DNA of 55,599 nucleotides, from positions 1-55,599 of the forward strand of contig NZ_JACSRD010000176.1 of assembly GCF_014879935.1 (NCBI RefSeq), read 5' to 3'. Positions 30,751 to 39,207 of the stretch are shown here, one piece after another (positions within the stretch are counted from its first letter, which is position 1; every line of letters starts with the position of its first letter). Under the pieces are notes generated by a model. It saw nothing but the letters and a program-made list of their open reading frames with translations. It had not been told where the DNA came from and searched no databases. The translations under genes and the position numbers were made by a program. This DNA is from Prosthecobacter sp. (GTDB lineage: Bacteria > Verrucomicrobiota > Verrucomicrobiia > Verrucomicrobiales > Verrucomicrobiaceae).

Positions 30751-32046
30751 ATGAACGGGCGAACGATTCTCTCTTGCTTGACCGCCATGGTGCTGGCGGG
30801 ATCTCCTGTGCTCACCGCGGCACCCTACGTGGAGGACGTCGAGTTCCTGCTGCGTGAGTTTGAGGCGAAGGCCGGAGCTTTGATGAAGGTGAAAGGCATC
30901 GACTGGCCTGCGGTGGCGGAGGAATTCCGCCAGGAAGCCGCCAAAACAGCAACGGATGAGGCGCACCTGCGTCTGGTCGCCCGCCTGACGGGTTGTCTGC
31001 GGGACGGACATGCGGGTATCGTCAAATCGAAGATCCAGTGGCCGGATGAGTCGAAGGGACGGCGGTTCACCGGCCCACGCGTGGCATTGATGACCCTGCC
31101 GGACCGGGTGCTCGTGCGGGCCGCCTTCAAAGATGCGGCCGAAGCCGGACTGCATGCCGGCCAGGAAGTGACACGCATCGACGGCATCCCAGCGCTCACG
31201 TGGCTGACGAAGAAGGTGGAATCCCTGCGGGAGCGCGGCCAGGGCTTCTCCACGGAGCAGATGGCGCTCTATTCGGCCTGCCACTGGGGGCTGGCGGACT
31301 ATGAGGGCACGCGCATCACTTTTGAGATCAAAGATGCCAAGGGCACCGTGCGCAGCATCGAACGCACCAGAAACGGCGGCCCGAACTACGCGCCGTTCGG
31401 GCCGCTGTTTCCGCCGGAGAATCTGCAGTACATCGGACGGCAGTCATATGGACGCACTCGCCACGGCCTCGGCTACATCCATCTGCGCGATGTGCCGGAG
31501 AATCTGCCCACGCAGTTGCAACAAATGATCGCCACGCTTGGCGAGGTGTCGGGATTGATCCTCGACATGCGGGCGAATGGAGGCGGCGGTTGCGACCACG
31601 AGGCGGTCTTCGGCCATTTTCTTGCCAAAGGGCAGCGCTGGCGGGGCTACGAGGGCAAGTATGACGGCGGCTACACCGGGCCGCTCGTGGTGATCGTGGA
31701 TGCCGGCGTGCGTTCGGCAGGCGAGACGATCGCCGGCATGTTCAAGGAGGATGGCCGCGCCTACATGATCGGCGAATCGGCCACAGCGGGCATGTCGTCG
31801 CAGAAGGCGGAGGTGACCACGCCGAGCGGTCTCTTCACGATCCGCTTCTCAGTGGCCAGCAACAAGGGCCGCTTCAACGGCGGACGCGGGATCGAAGGCA
31901 TCGGCGTGCCGCCACACGAAGTGGTTCTTCCTTCGGCACAGGATTTATTGTCTGACAAGGACACCCTCATTGAACACGCGGCCGGGCTGCTCAAGACCGG
32001 CTTTCCCAAAGGCGCGGTGCCTTATCAGGGCGTGAATTCACGCTGA
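30751..32046 (+). CDS. Secreted S41-type (C-terminal processing) peptidase-like protein
   Basis: A 431-residue exported protein (signal MNGRTILSCLTAMVLAGSPV, cleaved near LTAAP). An N-terminal helical region is followed by a PDZ-like segment (VRAAFKDAAEAGLHAGQEVTRIDG) and the tail-specific protease domain (GLILDMRANGGGG, then VVIVDAGVRSAGETIAGMFK). The serine in RSAGE aligns with the S41 nucleophile. At the place where the catalytic lysine usually lies (GEKTFGKGS in typical members) this protein has GESATAGMSS, so the Ser-Lys dyad is not obvious. It lies between the cytochrome-WD40 and DUF1501 genes. It may use another base or be a binding protein. Confidence 0.75.
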   Translation: MNGRTILSCLTAMVLAGSPVLTAAPYVEDVEFLLREFEAKAGALMKVKGIDWPAVAEEFRQEAAKTATDEAHLRLVARLTGCLRDGHAGIVKSKIQWPDESKGRRFTGPRVALMTLPDRVLVRAAFKDAAEAGLHAGQEVTRIDGIPALTWLTKKVESLRERGQGFSTEQMALYSACHWGLADYEGTRITFEIKDAKGTVRSIERTRNGGPNYAPFGPLFPPENLQYIGRQSYGRTRHGLGYIHLRDVPENLPTQLQQMIATLGEVSGLILDMRANGGGGCDHEAVFGHFLAKGQRWRGYEGKYDGGYTGPLVVIVDAGVRSAGETIAGMFKEDGRAYMIGESATAGMSSQKAEVTTPSGLFTIRFSVASNKGRFNGGRGIEGIGVPPHEVVLPSAQDLLSDKDTLIEHAAGLLKTGFPKGAVPYQGVNSR

Positions 32047-32084
32047 TCGGCCTCACAGTCGCAGATAAACATCCGGGCGGTGGC

Positions 32085-32097
32085 CCGTAGGTTTCAC
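32085..32097 (+). promoter_or_regulatory. CGTAGGTTTCAC box directly upstream of the third DUF1501 gene
   Basis: CCGTAGGTTTCAC ends 3 bases before the ATG at 32101. The TAGGTT hexamer is then at -13 to -8 relative to the A of the start codon, as expected for a leaderless transcript. Confidence 0.45.
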
Positions 32098-32100
32098 CGA

Positions 32101-33525
32101 ATGTCCTCCATCATCCAGCCCCCTTCCCTCGTCCGCTGCGCAGGTCCGCTGACGCGCCGCAGTTTCATGCAGTTCGGTCTTTCCGGCATGGCGACGCTGA
32201 GCTGGCCCGGTTTGCTGAAACTGCGCGCTGAAAACGCTGCCAAGCCGAAATCGGAGCGCAAATCCATCATCATGGTCTGGCTGCCGGGCGGACAGTCGCA
32301 CATCGACACCTACGATCCGAAGCCGGACGCGAGCAGCGAGTATCGCGGCCCCTTCAAAACGATCAGCACCAAGGTGCCGGGCACCATCTTCACGGAGCTG
32401 CTGCCGATGAACGCGAAGATCGCGGACAAGTTCACCATTGTGCGCTCCATGAACCAGTCGGCGGGTGGTCACCCGGCCGGAACGATGCAGATGTTCTCCG
32501 GCGACAAGGACACGCGCGACAAACCGAAGCCACGTCTCCCCGACTGGATGTCCGTGGCGCATTACCTGCGTGCCAAGGAAGGCGGTCGCGCCAATCCGCT
32601 GCCGAATTACATCGGCGTCCCTGCTGCATCGCCGGAATACTCCAGCCCAGCGTATCTCGGCGATGCCTACGCGCCCTTTGCCGTCAGTGATGATCCAAAT
32701 CGTCCAAACTTCCAGGTGCCGAACATCGGTCTCGATGACGAAGCCGAGACCCGCCGTCTGAGCGACCGCCTCGCTCTCCGCCGCAGCCTCGACAAGATGG
32801 AGCGGGCCTTCGATCGCGAAGGCGAACTGGGTGCGCTGGATGAATTCGAAGCCCAGGCCGCCACGCTGCTCACGAATCCGAGAACGCGTGATGCTTTCGA
32901 CCTCAGCAAGGAAGAACCGGCCACCCGCGACCGTTACGGCCGCAATCGCTGGGGCCAGCAGCTCCTGCTCGCCCGCCGTCTCGTCGAAGCCGGTGTGGAA
33001 ATCGTCACCAGCAGCCTCAGCGGTCCGCTTTGCGGTCGCGTGAACAACTGGGACGACCACGCGGTTAACCAGCATCAGTTCGAGGCCCTGCGCTTCCGCA
33101 TGCCCACGTATGACCGCTGCGTGTCAGCTTTGATCGAGGACATCTACGCCCGTGGCCTCGACAAAAAGGTGCTCGTCGTCGTTACGGGTGAATTTGGTCG
33201 CACGCCGAAGATCAGCTTCGATCGCAGCACTGGCGCGGGCGACGCCAGCGGCCCCACCGGCACCTTGCAACCCGGCCGCGACCACTGGCCGCGTGCCTTC
33301 ACGAACGTCTGGGCTGGCGGCGGCATCCAGACCGGCGGCATCATCGGCGCCAGCGACAAACGCGGCGAAGACGTCGTCGAACGCCCCTGCAACGCTGCGG
33401 ACTTCCTCGCGACGATCTATCACCACCTCGGCATCGACTACCAAAAGGTCACCATCAACGACCTCAACGGCCGTCCGGTGCACATCGTCGAGAACGGCCG
33501 GCCAATTGCCGAGCTGATCGCGTGA
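32101..33525 (+). CDS. DUF1501 domain protein with Tat signal, third copy
   Basis: A 474-residue DUF1501 protein. The twin-arginine signal (LTRRSFMQFGLSGMATLSW) begins near residue 16. Landmarks are IIMVWLPGGQSHIDTYDPKP, ELLPMNAKIADKFTIVRSMN, VVVTGEFGRTPKISFDRSTG, GRDHWPRAFTNVWAGGGIQTGG and the C-terminal NAADFLATIYHHLGIDY. GRDHW replaces GRDHH of the other two copies, and the middle region is longer, so it belongs to a different subgroup. Unlike the other two it is not beside a PSD1 gene; its cytochrome partner is probably the WD40 protein two genes upstream. It has its own promoter-like box. Confidence 0.9.
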   Translation: MSSIIQPPSLVRCAGPLTRRSFMQFGLSGMATLSWPGLLKLRAENAAKPKSERKSIIMVWLPGGQSHIDTYDPKPDASSEYRGPFKTISTKVPGTIFTELLPMNAKIADKFTIVRSMNQSAGGHPAGTMQMFSGDKDTRDKPKPRLPDWMSVAHYLRAKEGGRANPLPNYIGVPAASPEYSSPAYLGDAYAPFAVSDDPNRPNFQVPNIGLDDEAETRRLSDRLALRRSLDKMERAFDREGELGALDEFEAQAATLLTNPRTRDAFDLSKEEPATRDRYGRNRWGQQLLLARRLVEAGVEIVTSSLSGPLCGRVNNWDDHAVNQHQFEALRFRMPTYDRCVSALIEDIYARGLDKKVLVVVTGEFGRTPKISFDRSTGAGDASGPTGTLQPGRDHWPRAFTNVWAGGGIQTGGIIGASDKRGEDVVERPCNAADFLATIYHHLGIDYQKVTINDLNGRPVHIVENGRPIAELIA

Positions 33526-33566
33526 TGGGATGATGACTCGTCTGTTCTGAACGCGTAGAAGGAGCC

Positions 33567-34943
33567 ATGCAATCTCGCCTGGCTCTCTCACTTGCTTGTT
33601 CTCTCACCCTCGCGGTCGTTTCTGCGCAGGAGATCAAAGACGGCCAGTTCGCGGTCACTTCGAACTTGAGGGCCGGTGTGGCGAAGATCGACATCACACC
33701 ACCCGATGCCGCAGAAACCAAGATTGCCGGTCATGTGCGCCAGGTCTCAGGCGTGCGCGATCCGTTGCGCGCCGGCGTCTTGATCCTCGACGATGGCGAA
33801 ACAAAGGCCGCCATCGTCACCATGGACACCATTGGCGCGTGGGATGACATGGTAAAAGACGCACGCACGAAGATCGAGACCGAAACCGGCGTGCCCGCGG
33901 CAAACATCCTCATCGCAGCCTCCCACAATCACTCCGGGCCCGGTTATATCGAAAACATGCGCTGGGCGGCCGATTTGATCAAAAAGCTCGGCGCAGCGGC
34001 CAAGCAGGCCGCCAGCGCGATGAAACCGGTGAGCGTCGGCTACAGCGAGGACCGCATCAGTTTCGGCATCAACCGCCGCAAAACCTACGATGGCCGTGCG
34101 GTCGTCAGTTTGAACCCTGACGGGCCGAATGACCCGCGTGTGAAGGTCCTGCGCTTCGACGACGGCACCTCCCTCACGCCGCTGGCCGTCATCATGCATG
34201 CCGTCTGTCATCCCTGCTTCTTCACCTGGGGAGACAAAGGCTCGCAGCCGTATCCCAAAGGCTATCCCAGAATGAGTGCTGACTTTCCCGGCGAGGCGCA
34301 GACCTTTGTCGAGATGTGCTACGCGCAAAAAACGAGCGCCTTGTTCATGCAAGGCTGCGCGGGTGACATCCGGCCCAATCTACCCGGCTACCCTTATCGC
34401 TGCGCCGATGAAGCCGACATCCAGTGGGCTGGCCGCGATCTCGGCGGTGCCGTCGCTCGTGCGGCGTCCTTCAGCGTCACTCGCGAGCAACTGCGCAAAC
34501 GCCAGACCTACTACCCGCTCCGCGTCGCCAGCGAAGTCATCGAGATTCCCGGCAAAGAAGGTCTCGTGCGCTCCGAACTCATGGCGATGAAGATCGGCCC
34601 CTTCCTCCTTCTTACCATGCCCGGCGAGCCGATGGTCGAATACGGCTTCAAACTCGAAAAGGCCATCGCAGACCGCGCCACGCCCATCATCATCGGCTAC
34701 GCGAATGGAAACATCGGCTACATCGCCACCGCCGAGGCTCACACCGTCGGCGGTTACGAGCCGAACCTCTCTAAACTCAAGCCCGAGGCCGAGCCGATCA
34801 TTTTGAAGAAGCTCGGTGAACTTGCCGATCGTGTCGTCGGTGATGTGTTTGCTTCCTTCTCCAAGCATCCCAAGGACATGCAAAAACGCGAGGCGGAAGA
34901 AAAGGCCCGTCTGGAATCCAAATCGGCCACTTCAACCCGCTAG
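33567..34943 (+). CDS. Secreted neutral/alkaline ceramidase-like hydrolase
   Basis: A 458-residue exported protein (signal MQSRLALSLACSLTLAVVSA) resembling the N-terminal catalytic domain of neutral/alkaline non-lysosomal ceramidases. AGVAKIDITPPDA opens the domain, AASHNHSGPG (residues 118-126) holds the zinc-binding histidines, MHAVCHPC gives a further histidine, and QGCAGDIRPN is the typical nucleotide-sequence-conserved block. The C-terminal Ig-like domain of true ceramidases is missing, as in the many short PVC members whose substrate is untested and need not be ceramide. AAGGAG stands only 2 bases before the ATG, and a CGTA lies 9 bases before it. Confidence 0.85.
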   Translation: MQSRLALSLACSLTLAVVSAQEIKDGQFAVTSNLRAGVAKIDITPPDAAETKIAGHVRQVSGVRDPLRAGVLILDDGETKAAIVTMDTIGAWDDMVKDARTKIETETGVPAANILIAASHNHSGPGYIENMRWAADLIKKLGAAAKQAASAMKPVSVGYSEDRISFGINRRKTYDGRAVVSLNPDGPNDPRVKVLRFDDGTSLTPLAVIMHAVCHPCFFTWGDKGSQPYPKGYPRMSADFPGEAQTFVEMCYAQKTSALFMQGCAGDIRPNLPGYPYRCADEADIQWAGRDLGGAVARAASFSVTREQLRKRQTYYPLRVASEVIEIPGKEGLVRSELMAMKIGPFLLLTMPGEPMVEYGFKLEKAIADRATPIIIGYANGNIGYIATAEAHTVGGYEPNLSKLKPEAEPIILKKLGELADRVVGDVFASFSKHPKDMQKREAEEKARLESKSATSTR

Positions 34944-34997
34944 ACCCCGCTAGACCTCTCTTCTCTTCGCTCTCAGCCTTCTGCTCTCCGCCTTTCC

Positions 34998-35390
34998 ATG
35001 AACCACCCGCTCGTCTCCTATCCCCAGCTTCCCGACACGCCCACGTCTCATCTGCCCTTCAGCCCTTGCGTGGTCGTTGGCGATCTCATTTTCGTCTCCG
35101 GCCAGGCTTCCGTGGATCAGCAGGGCAACATCGTGACCGACACCTTTGAAGGTGAGTTCCGCCGCAGCATCGAAAACGTGCGCAAGGTGCTCGAAGCCGC
35201 CGGCAGCGACCTCGCTCATGTCGTGCAGACGCGCAATTACGTGCGTGATGAGGCCGACTTGCCGCTCTACAACAAGCTCTACCGCGAATACTTCCCGCAG
35301 CCCTCGCCCGCACGCACCACCATCACGAACTGCCTGCCGCCCTCGCTCAAATACGAGGTCGAGGCCGTCGCCGTCCGCAAACCTCAGTGA
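34998..35390 (+). CDS. RidA family deaminase (YjgF/YER057c/UK114)
   Basis: A 130-residue cytoplasmic protein of the RidA family, which hydrolyses reactive enamine/imine intermediates from PLP enzymes or acts in catabolic pathways. Visible family features are LIFVSGQASVDQQGNIV, the helix ENVRKVLEAAGSDLAHVVQT, and ARTTITNCLPPSLKYEVEAVA with the conserved Arg that binds the substrate carboxylate. Length is usual. Its stop codon overlaps a possible GTG start and lies 5 bases before the ATG of the dipeptidase gene, so the two are co-transcribed. Whether it is true RidA or a paralogue cannot be settled. Confidence 0.88.
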   Translation: MNHPLVSYPQLPDTPTSHLPFSPCVVVGDLIFVSGQASVDQQGNIVTDTFEGEFRRSIENVRKVLEAAGSDLAHVVQTRNYVRDEADLPLYNKLYREYFPQPSPARTTITNCLPPSLKYEVEAVAVRKPQ

Positions 35391-35395
35391 TCGCC

Positions 35396-36238
35396 ATGAA
35401 CCACGACGAAAGCGCCCGCCGGGCCTACTGGACGGAGCAGATGGAGGCGGGTTACGCCATCGTACAGAAGCTCATCAAGTTTCCCGTGAACGAGTGCGGT
35501 GAACGCTTCGCCTCGATCCCCGATGCCGCGGCCGCCGCAGGCGTGGAGATGCTGTTCTCCACCTCAAAGATCGCCGGCGATCTCGACCGCGTTTACTTCC
35601 TGCGCGAGAGCCTCGTGCGTGATGTCATCACCATCGGCCGCGAGATGAACGAGCGCGGCTGGATTTTGAAGATCGAGGACGGCTTCCGCTCGCTCGACAT
35701 GCAGCGCCAGCTCGTGCGCAAGCCTTCTGTCTTTGACACCGTGCTCAAGAAGACCATGTGGGAGCTCGGCGGCCAGATTCCCACGCCGGAGATGATGTTC
35801 CGACGCGCCATCGTGCTGACGGCGAACATGCCGAAGATCGGCGCGCACATGTCCGGTTCAGCCATCGACATCTCCGTTTTCCATCGCGATGACGGCACGG
35901 AGGTCTGGCGCGGCCATCCCTATCTCGAAATGAGCGAATGCACGCCCATGCGTTCACCGTTCGTCGCGCCGGAGCATGTCGCCACACGTTTGGAAATCTG
36001 CGCGATGATGGAGAAGCACGGCTTCATCCACTTCCCGTTCGAGTTCTGGCACTTCGACAAGGACGATGCCGGCATGCACATCCTCACCGGCAATCCCGCG
36101 CCCTGTCACTTCGGCCCGGTGAACTGGGATCCGCGCACCAACGAGGTCACACCGGTCGAAAACCCACTCACGCTGCTCAATCCTCTGTCCGTCATCGAAA
36201 GCGAAATCGCGGCGGCCTTGGAGCGGGCAAAGAATTGA
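35396..36238 (+). CDS. VanX-like D-alanyl-D-alanine dipeptidase (peptidase M15)
   Basis: A 280-residue zinc dipeptidase-like protein without a signal peptide. Catalytic landmarks of M15 are present: KIEDGFRS with Arg98, GAHMSGSAIDI with His151 and Asp158, and FEFWHFD with Glu216 and His219. In VanX-type enzymes these bind zinc and provide the general base, and the substrate is D-Ala-D-Ala. A cytoplasmic location would fit salvage of cell-wall dipeptide. It follows RidA closely; a GTG at 35387 overlapping the RidA stop is an alternative start. It is convergent with the AraC gene across only 19 bp. Vancomycin resistance is not implied: no VanH or VanA is visible. Confidence 0.82.
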   Translation: MNHDESARRAYWTEQMEAGYAIVQKLIKFPVNECGERFASIPDAAAAAGVEMLFSTSKIAGDLDRVYFLRESLVRDVITIGREMNERGWILKIEDGFRSLDMQRQLVRKPSVFDTVLKKTMWELGGQIPTPEMMFRRAIVLTANMPKIGAHMSGSAIDISVFHRDDGTEVWRGHPYLEMSECTPMRSPFVAPEHVATRLEICAMMEKHGFIHFPFEFWHFDKDDAGMHILTGNPAPCHFGPVNWDPRTNEVTPVENPLTLLNPLSVIESEIAAALERAKN

Positions 36239-36257
36239 GATTGCGGAAACAACCAGG

Positions 36258-37034
36258 TCACACTCCGCCAGTCATCAACTCATCGAGATGCCGCTGCCGA
36301 TACGCGGCGGGAGTCAGCCCCGTGTGGGCACGGAAGGCGCGGGTGAAGGCGCTCTGGTCGTAGAAGCCACATTCGAGGGCGATGGCTCCTGCGGTGTGAT
36401 CCGTGGCGATGAGGTCCTGGCAGGCGGCATGGACACGCTGGCGGATGAGGTAGCGCATGGGAGGCTCGCCGAGCAGCTTGTGAAAAAGGCGGGTGAACTG
36501 CCGTTCCGACAGATGCGTGAGCGCGGCGAGCTGTTTCGTCTCGATGGGCTCGCGAAAGCGCGTGTGCAAATGGCGCAACGCCGGTTCCAACTGCTGGAAG
36601 GGTTGCGCCACGCCGCCAACTTCGTGCATGTCGTAGAGCACAAGGGCGACGCCGCAGATGTGTCCGCGCGTATCCCGCAGCGGTGAGACGGAGACGACAT
36701 ACCAGTTCAACGGGCCGCTGATGTCAGGCACCATTTGAGAGTAATAGGTGCGCGTCTTTCCGGTGCGCATCACACGCCGGTCCTCGTCCACGAAACTGGC
36801 CGCCAGCTCGCGCGGAAAGAAGTCACGGTCCATCTTGCCGAGCATCTGCCATTCATGCTCCAGGTTGAATATCTTCAGCGTGCGGGCGTTGGCACTGACG
36901 AAGCGGCTGTCCTTGTCCTTCGCCAGAAAAGCAATCATCGGCAATGTGGCAAAAAGCGCGGAAAGCTGCAGCCCCCCGCCCATGCGCTTGAGGAAAGCCT
37001 GCTGAAACTGCTGGGCTCGACGCTGTTCGCTCAT
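36258..37034 (-). CDS. AraC family regulator with N-terminal PAS domain
   Basis: A 258-residue transcription regulator. An N-terminal PAS fold (FATLPMIAFLAKDKDSRFVS to YVVSVSPLRDTRGHICGVAL) probably senses a ligand. The C-terminal AraC domain has two helix-turn-helix units: TKQLAALTHLSERQFTRLFH and TAGAIALECGFYDQSAFTRAFRAHTGLTPAAYR. Start is ATG 37034; its own -35/-10 lies in the 71-bp divergent region shared with the epimerase gene. Position and orientation make it the likely regulator of the rightward carbohydrate array. This PAS-AraC layout occurs in several PVC sugar loci, but the inducer is unknown. Confidence 0.88.
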   Translation of the reverse strand: MSEQRRAQQFQQAFLKRMGGGLQLSALFATLPMIAFLAKDKDSRFVSANARTLKIFNLEHEWQMLGKMDRDFFPRELAASFVDEDRRVMRTGKTRTYYSQMVPDISGPLNWYVVSVSPLRDTRGHICGVALVLYDMHEVGGVAQPFQQLEPALRHLHTRFREPIETKQLAALTHLSERQFTRLFHKLLGEPPMRYLIRQRVHAACQDLIATDHTAGAIALECGFYDQSAFTRAFRAHTGLTPAAYRQRHLDELMTGGV

Positions 37035-37040
37035 GGCCGG

Positions 37041-37070
37041 AAAATACCAAAGGTTGACGCTCCCGGCCAA
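37041..37070 (-). promoter_or_regulatory. Promoter of the AraC-PAS gene, probably leaderless
   Basis: On the minus strand TTGGCC (37065-37070), an 18-base spacer, TATTTT (37041-37046) and 6 bases to the ATG at 37034. Confidence 0.45.
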
Positions 37071-37093
37071 TGCTTTGATCCTTCATGCGGCGT

Positions 37094-37099
37094 TATATT
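37094..37099 (+). promoter_or_regulatory. -10 element of the rightward array
   Basis: TATATT, the best -10 match in the window, ends 6 bases before the ATG at 37106. The -35 region is poor (CTTTGA at a 15-base spacing), as expected for a promoter that needs the divergently encoded AraC activator. Confidence 0.45.
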
Positions 37100-37105
37100 T
37101 GTCTC

Positions 37106-38062
37106 ATGAAAAAGACTGCCGCCATCTTTGGAGCCAGCGGAAAGCTCGGTCGCCACGCGTTGGCGGTTCTGGCCCGGCGCGGGTTTGCGGCCAGAGCGCT
37201 CGTGCATCGCACGCCGTTGGCGGGCGGGAACATCTCCTCGGTGACCGGCAGCATCACGGATGCGAAGGCCGTGGACGAAACGGTGCGCGGCGCGGACATC
37301 GTGGTGCAGCTCGCCACCACGAAAGAGGACGCGGACACCTTCTTTGACGTGAGTGTGCGCGGCACTTTCAACATTCTCGAAGCCTGCCGCCGCCAGAACG
37401 TGAAGCAGTTCATCCTCTTCGGTGGCGATGCGGCGCAGGGCATCTGGTTTTATCCGCAGCCGGTTCCCATCGACGAAAATCATCCGCTCACGGCCTATCC
37501 AGGCTACTACGCCTTCTCCAAAGTGATGGAGGAGACGATGGCCGCGCAGTATGCGATTCAATATGGCGTGCCGATCACGGTGCTGCGCTCGTCGTGGGTG
37601 TTTGAGCACGACGATCTGTTGAATCACTTCTCGCTGCTCAACAACGTGAACCCAGCCGAGCCAGGTCACGGCTTTGGCGAAGTGAGCGAAGATGTGCTCG
37701 CGCTTGTGCGGGCCAAACAGGAGCGCATTCCCATCCTCACGGACGCGAACGGCGCGCCGCTGCGTCGGCACATCGTGCATGTCGATGACGTGATGCAGGC
37801 TTTTGATCGCATGATCGACAATCCGTCCGCATTCGGCCAGGCCTTCAACATCGCCGGGCCGTCGGCCTTCGATTACCGCGTCGCGGCGGATTACCTGTCC
37901 AAACAGCTCGGTGTGCCGACGGTGGAGATTCCGAACCCGAAGTATCACCCGTTTGAAATCAACATCACCCGTGCCCGCACGGTGCTCGGATACGCCCCGG
38001 AGAATGATTTCTTCCGCATGGCGGACCGTGCCATCGCCTCGCGCCAGTCATCCAGCCCATAA
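37106..38062 (+). CDS. NAD(P)-dependent epimerase/dehydratase (extended SDR)
   Basis: A 318-residue cytoplasmic extended short-chain dehydrogenase. The cofactor motif GASGKLG stands at residues 9-15 and the catalytic YxxxK is in PGYYAFSKVMEE. The middle carries AYPGYYAF and RSSWVFEHDDLLNHF, and the C-terminus has a substrate-side HIVHVDDVMQAFDRMI block typical of sugar-nucleotide epimerase relatives. Free sugar acids or lactones are also substrates in this superfamily. It is the first gene of the array, with a -10 element 6 bases upstream of its ATG and only 6 bp to the next gene. The start at 37106 omits seven upstream residues that precede the -10. Confidence 0.85.
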   Translation: MKKTAAIFGASGKLGRHALAVLARRGFAARALVHRTPLAGGNISSVTGSITDAKAVDETVRGADIVVQLATTKEDADTFFDVSVRGTFNILEACRRQNVKQFILFGGDAAQGIWFYPQPVPIDENHPLTAYPGYYAFSKVMEETMAAQYAIQYGVPITVLRSSWVFEHDDLLNHFSLLNNVNPAEPGHGFGEVSEDVLALVRAKQERIPILTDANGAPLRRHIVHVDDVMQAFDRMIDNPSAFGQAFNIAGPSAFDYRVAADYLSKQLGVPTVEIPNPKYHPFEINITRARTVLGYAPENDFFRMADRAIASRQSSSP

Positions 38063-38068
38063 ACAACC

Positions 38069-38407
38069 ATGCGCCAGTTCCATCACATCGGTCTGCCGAC
38101 GGACGAGAGTCATCCCGGCGAGTATTTCGTTGAAGACACCAAGGTGTGGGTCACAGACCCACGCAAACATCCCTACAAGGTCGAGTATCTGCGCTTTGAG
38201 CCGGATAGTCCTGTCACCGGCCCGGTGCGTGACCTGCCCCACGTCGCGTATCGCGTGGACGACATTCATGAAGCGATCAAGGGCGAGGATGTGATCCTCG
38301 AGCCCTTCCAGCCTTCGCCAAACTTCACCGTGGCCTTCATGCTGAAGGACGGTGCGGTCATCGAATACATGCAGTTCGAGAACGAAGACGATCTTCCCTG
38401 GAGGTAA
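38069..38407 (+). CDS. VOC-superfamily protein (glyoxalase-like)
   Basis: A 112-residue protein of the vicinal oxygen chelate fold. It begins with FHHIGLPTDE, giving the first metal histidine. LPHVAYRVDDIHEAIK gives a second, and GAVIEYMQFENED the glutamate, so a metal centre is likely. Members include isomerases, epimerases, lyases and dioxygenases; in a sugar locus an isomerase or epimerase acting on a keto-sugar is plausible. Cytoplasmic. It sits 6 bp after the epimerase gene, and its last codons contain the GGAGG that serves as ribosome binding site for the next gene. Confidence 0.8.
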   Translation: MRQFHHIGLPTDESHPGEYFVEDTKVWVTDPRKHPYKVEYLRFEPDSPVTGPVRDLPHVAYRVDDIHEAIKGEDVILEPFQPSPNFTVAFMLKDGAVIEYMQFENEDDLPWR

Positions 38408-38411
38408 AATT

Positions 38412-39182
38412 ATGAACATCAAGGACAAGGTCATTCTGGTCACCGGCGGCACGTCGGGCATTGGCGAGGCGTGCAGTCGGCATTTCGCATCGCTCGGTGC
38501 GCGAGTGGTCATCGCATCGAATCAACAGGAACGCGGAGAAGCACTCGAAAAGGAGCTGCGCGCCGCTGGTCACGACGTTCGCTTCGTTTTCGCTGATGTG
38601 TCGCGAGAAGACAGCGTGAAGGCGATGGTGAAGAGCGCGCTGGATCACTACAGCCGAATCGACGGCGTGCATTGCAACGCCGGGGTCTGGGGCAAGGGGA
38701 AGGTCACGGAGTTTGATGACGCGGCGTGGGACAAACTCATGGGCGTGAACGTGAAGAGCGTGTTCTGGACCGCGAAACACGCCATCCCGGTGATGGAACA
38801 GCAAGGCCAGGGCGTGTTTCTCATCACGACCTCCGTGGCGGCGTTCATCGGCTTCCCGGCGCACGCGCTTTACTGCGCGTCGAAGGGCGCGCTCGAATCC
38901 CTGGTGCGCTGTCTTGCGGTGGATCACGCGGGCAAGGTGCGCGTCGTCGGCATCTGCCCCGGCACCATCGACACACCGATGCTCGCAGCGAGCTGCGAGG
39001 GCTGGGACAAACCCGTCGCCGAGCTTTACGCCGACGTCGCGCGCCGCATTCCAGCACGCCGCCTCGGCCAGCCCATAGACATCGCGCAGACCGCCGCTTT
39101 TCTCCTGAGCGACGATGCGGGCTACATCAATGCCACGTCCATCGTGCTCGATGGCGGCACGATGGCGCTGCCGCCGTGGTGA
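38412..39182 (+). CDS. Short-chain dehydrogenase/reductase
   Basis: A 256-residue classical SDR. The nucleotide motif TGGTSGIG, the stabilising HCNAGVWG and the catalytic serine and YCASK (ALYCASKGALESLV) are present. The C-terminal GQPIDIAQTAAFLLSDDAGY ends in the usual DGG segment. The basic/neutral residues after the second strand (IASNQQER) do not decide between NAD and NADP. An ideal Shine-Dalgarno GGAGG at 38400-38404, 7 bases upstream, fixes the start; this is one of few clear ribosome binding sites in the window. Probably oxidises a sugar or polyol alcohol. Confidence 0.88.
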   Translation: MNIKDKVILVTGGTSGIGEACSRHFASLGARVVIASNQQERGEALEKELRAAGHDVRFVFADVSREDSVKAMVKSALDHYSRIDGVHCNAGVWGKGKVTEFDDAAWDKLMGVNVKSVFWTAKHAIPVMEQQGQGVFLITTSVAAFIGFPAHALYCASKGALESLVRCLAVDHAGKVRVVGICPGTIDTPMLAASCEGWDKPVAELYADVARRIPARRLGQPIDIAQTAAFLLSDDAGYINATSIVLDGGTMALPPW

Positions 39183-39207
39183 AGTGAATCATGACGAGAA
39201 CCAGACG

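Noticed and set aside
35396-36238. Vancomycin-resistance gene
   Set aside because: The VanX-like fold alone does not make a resistance operon; no VanH, VanA, VanS or VanR relatives are nearby.
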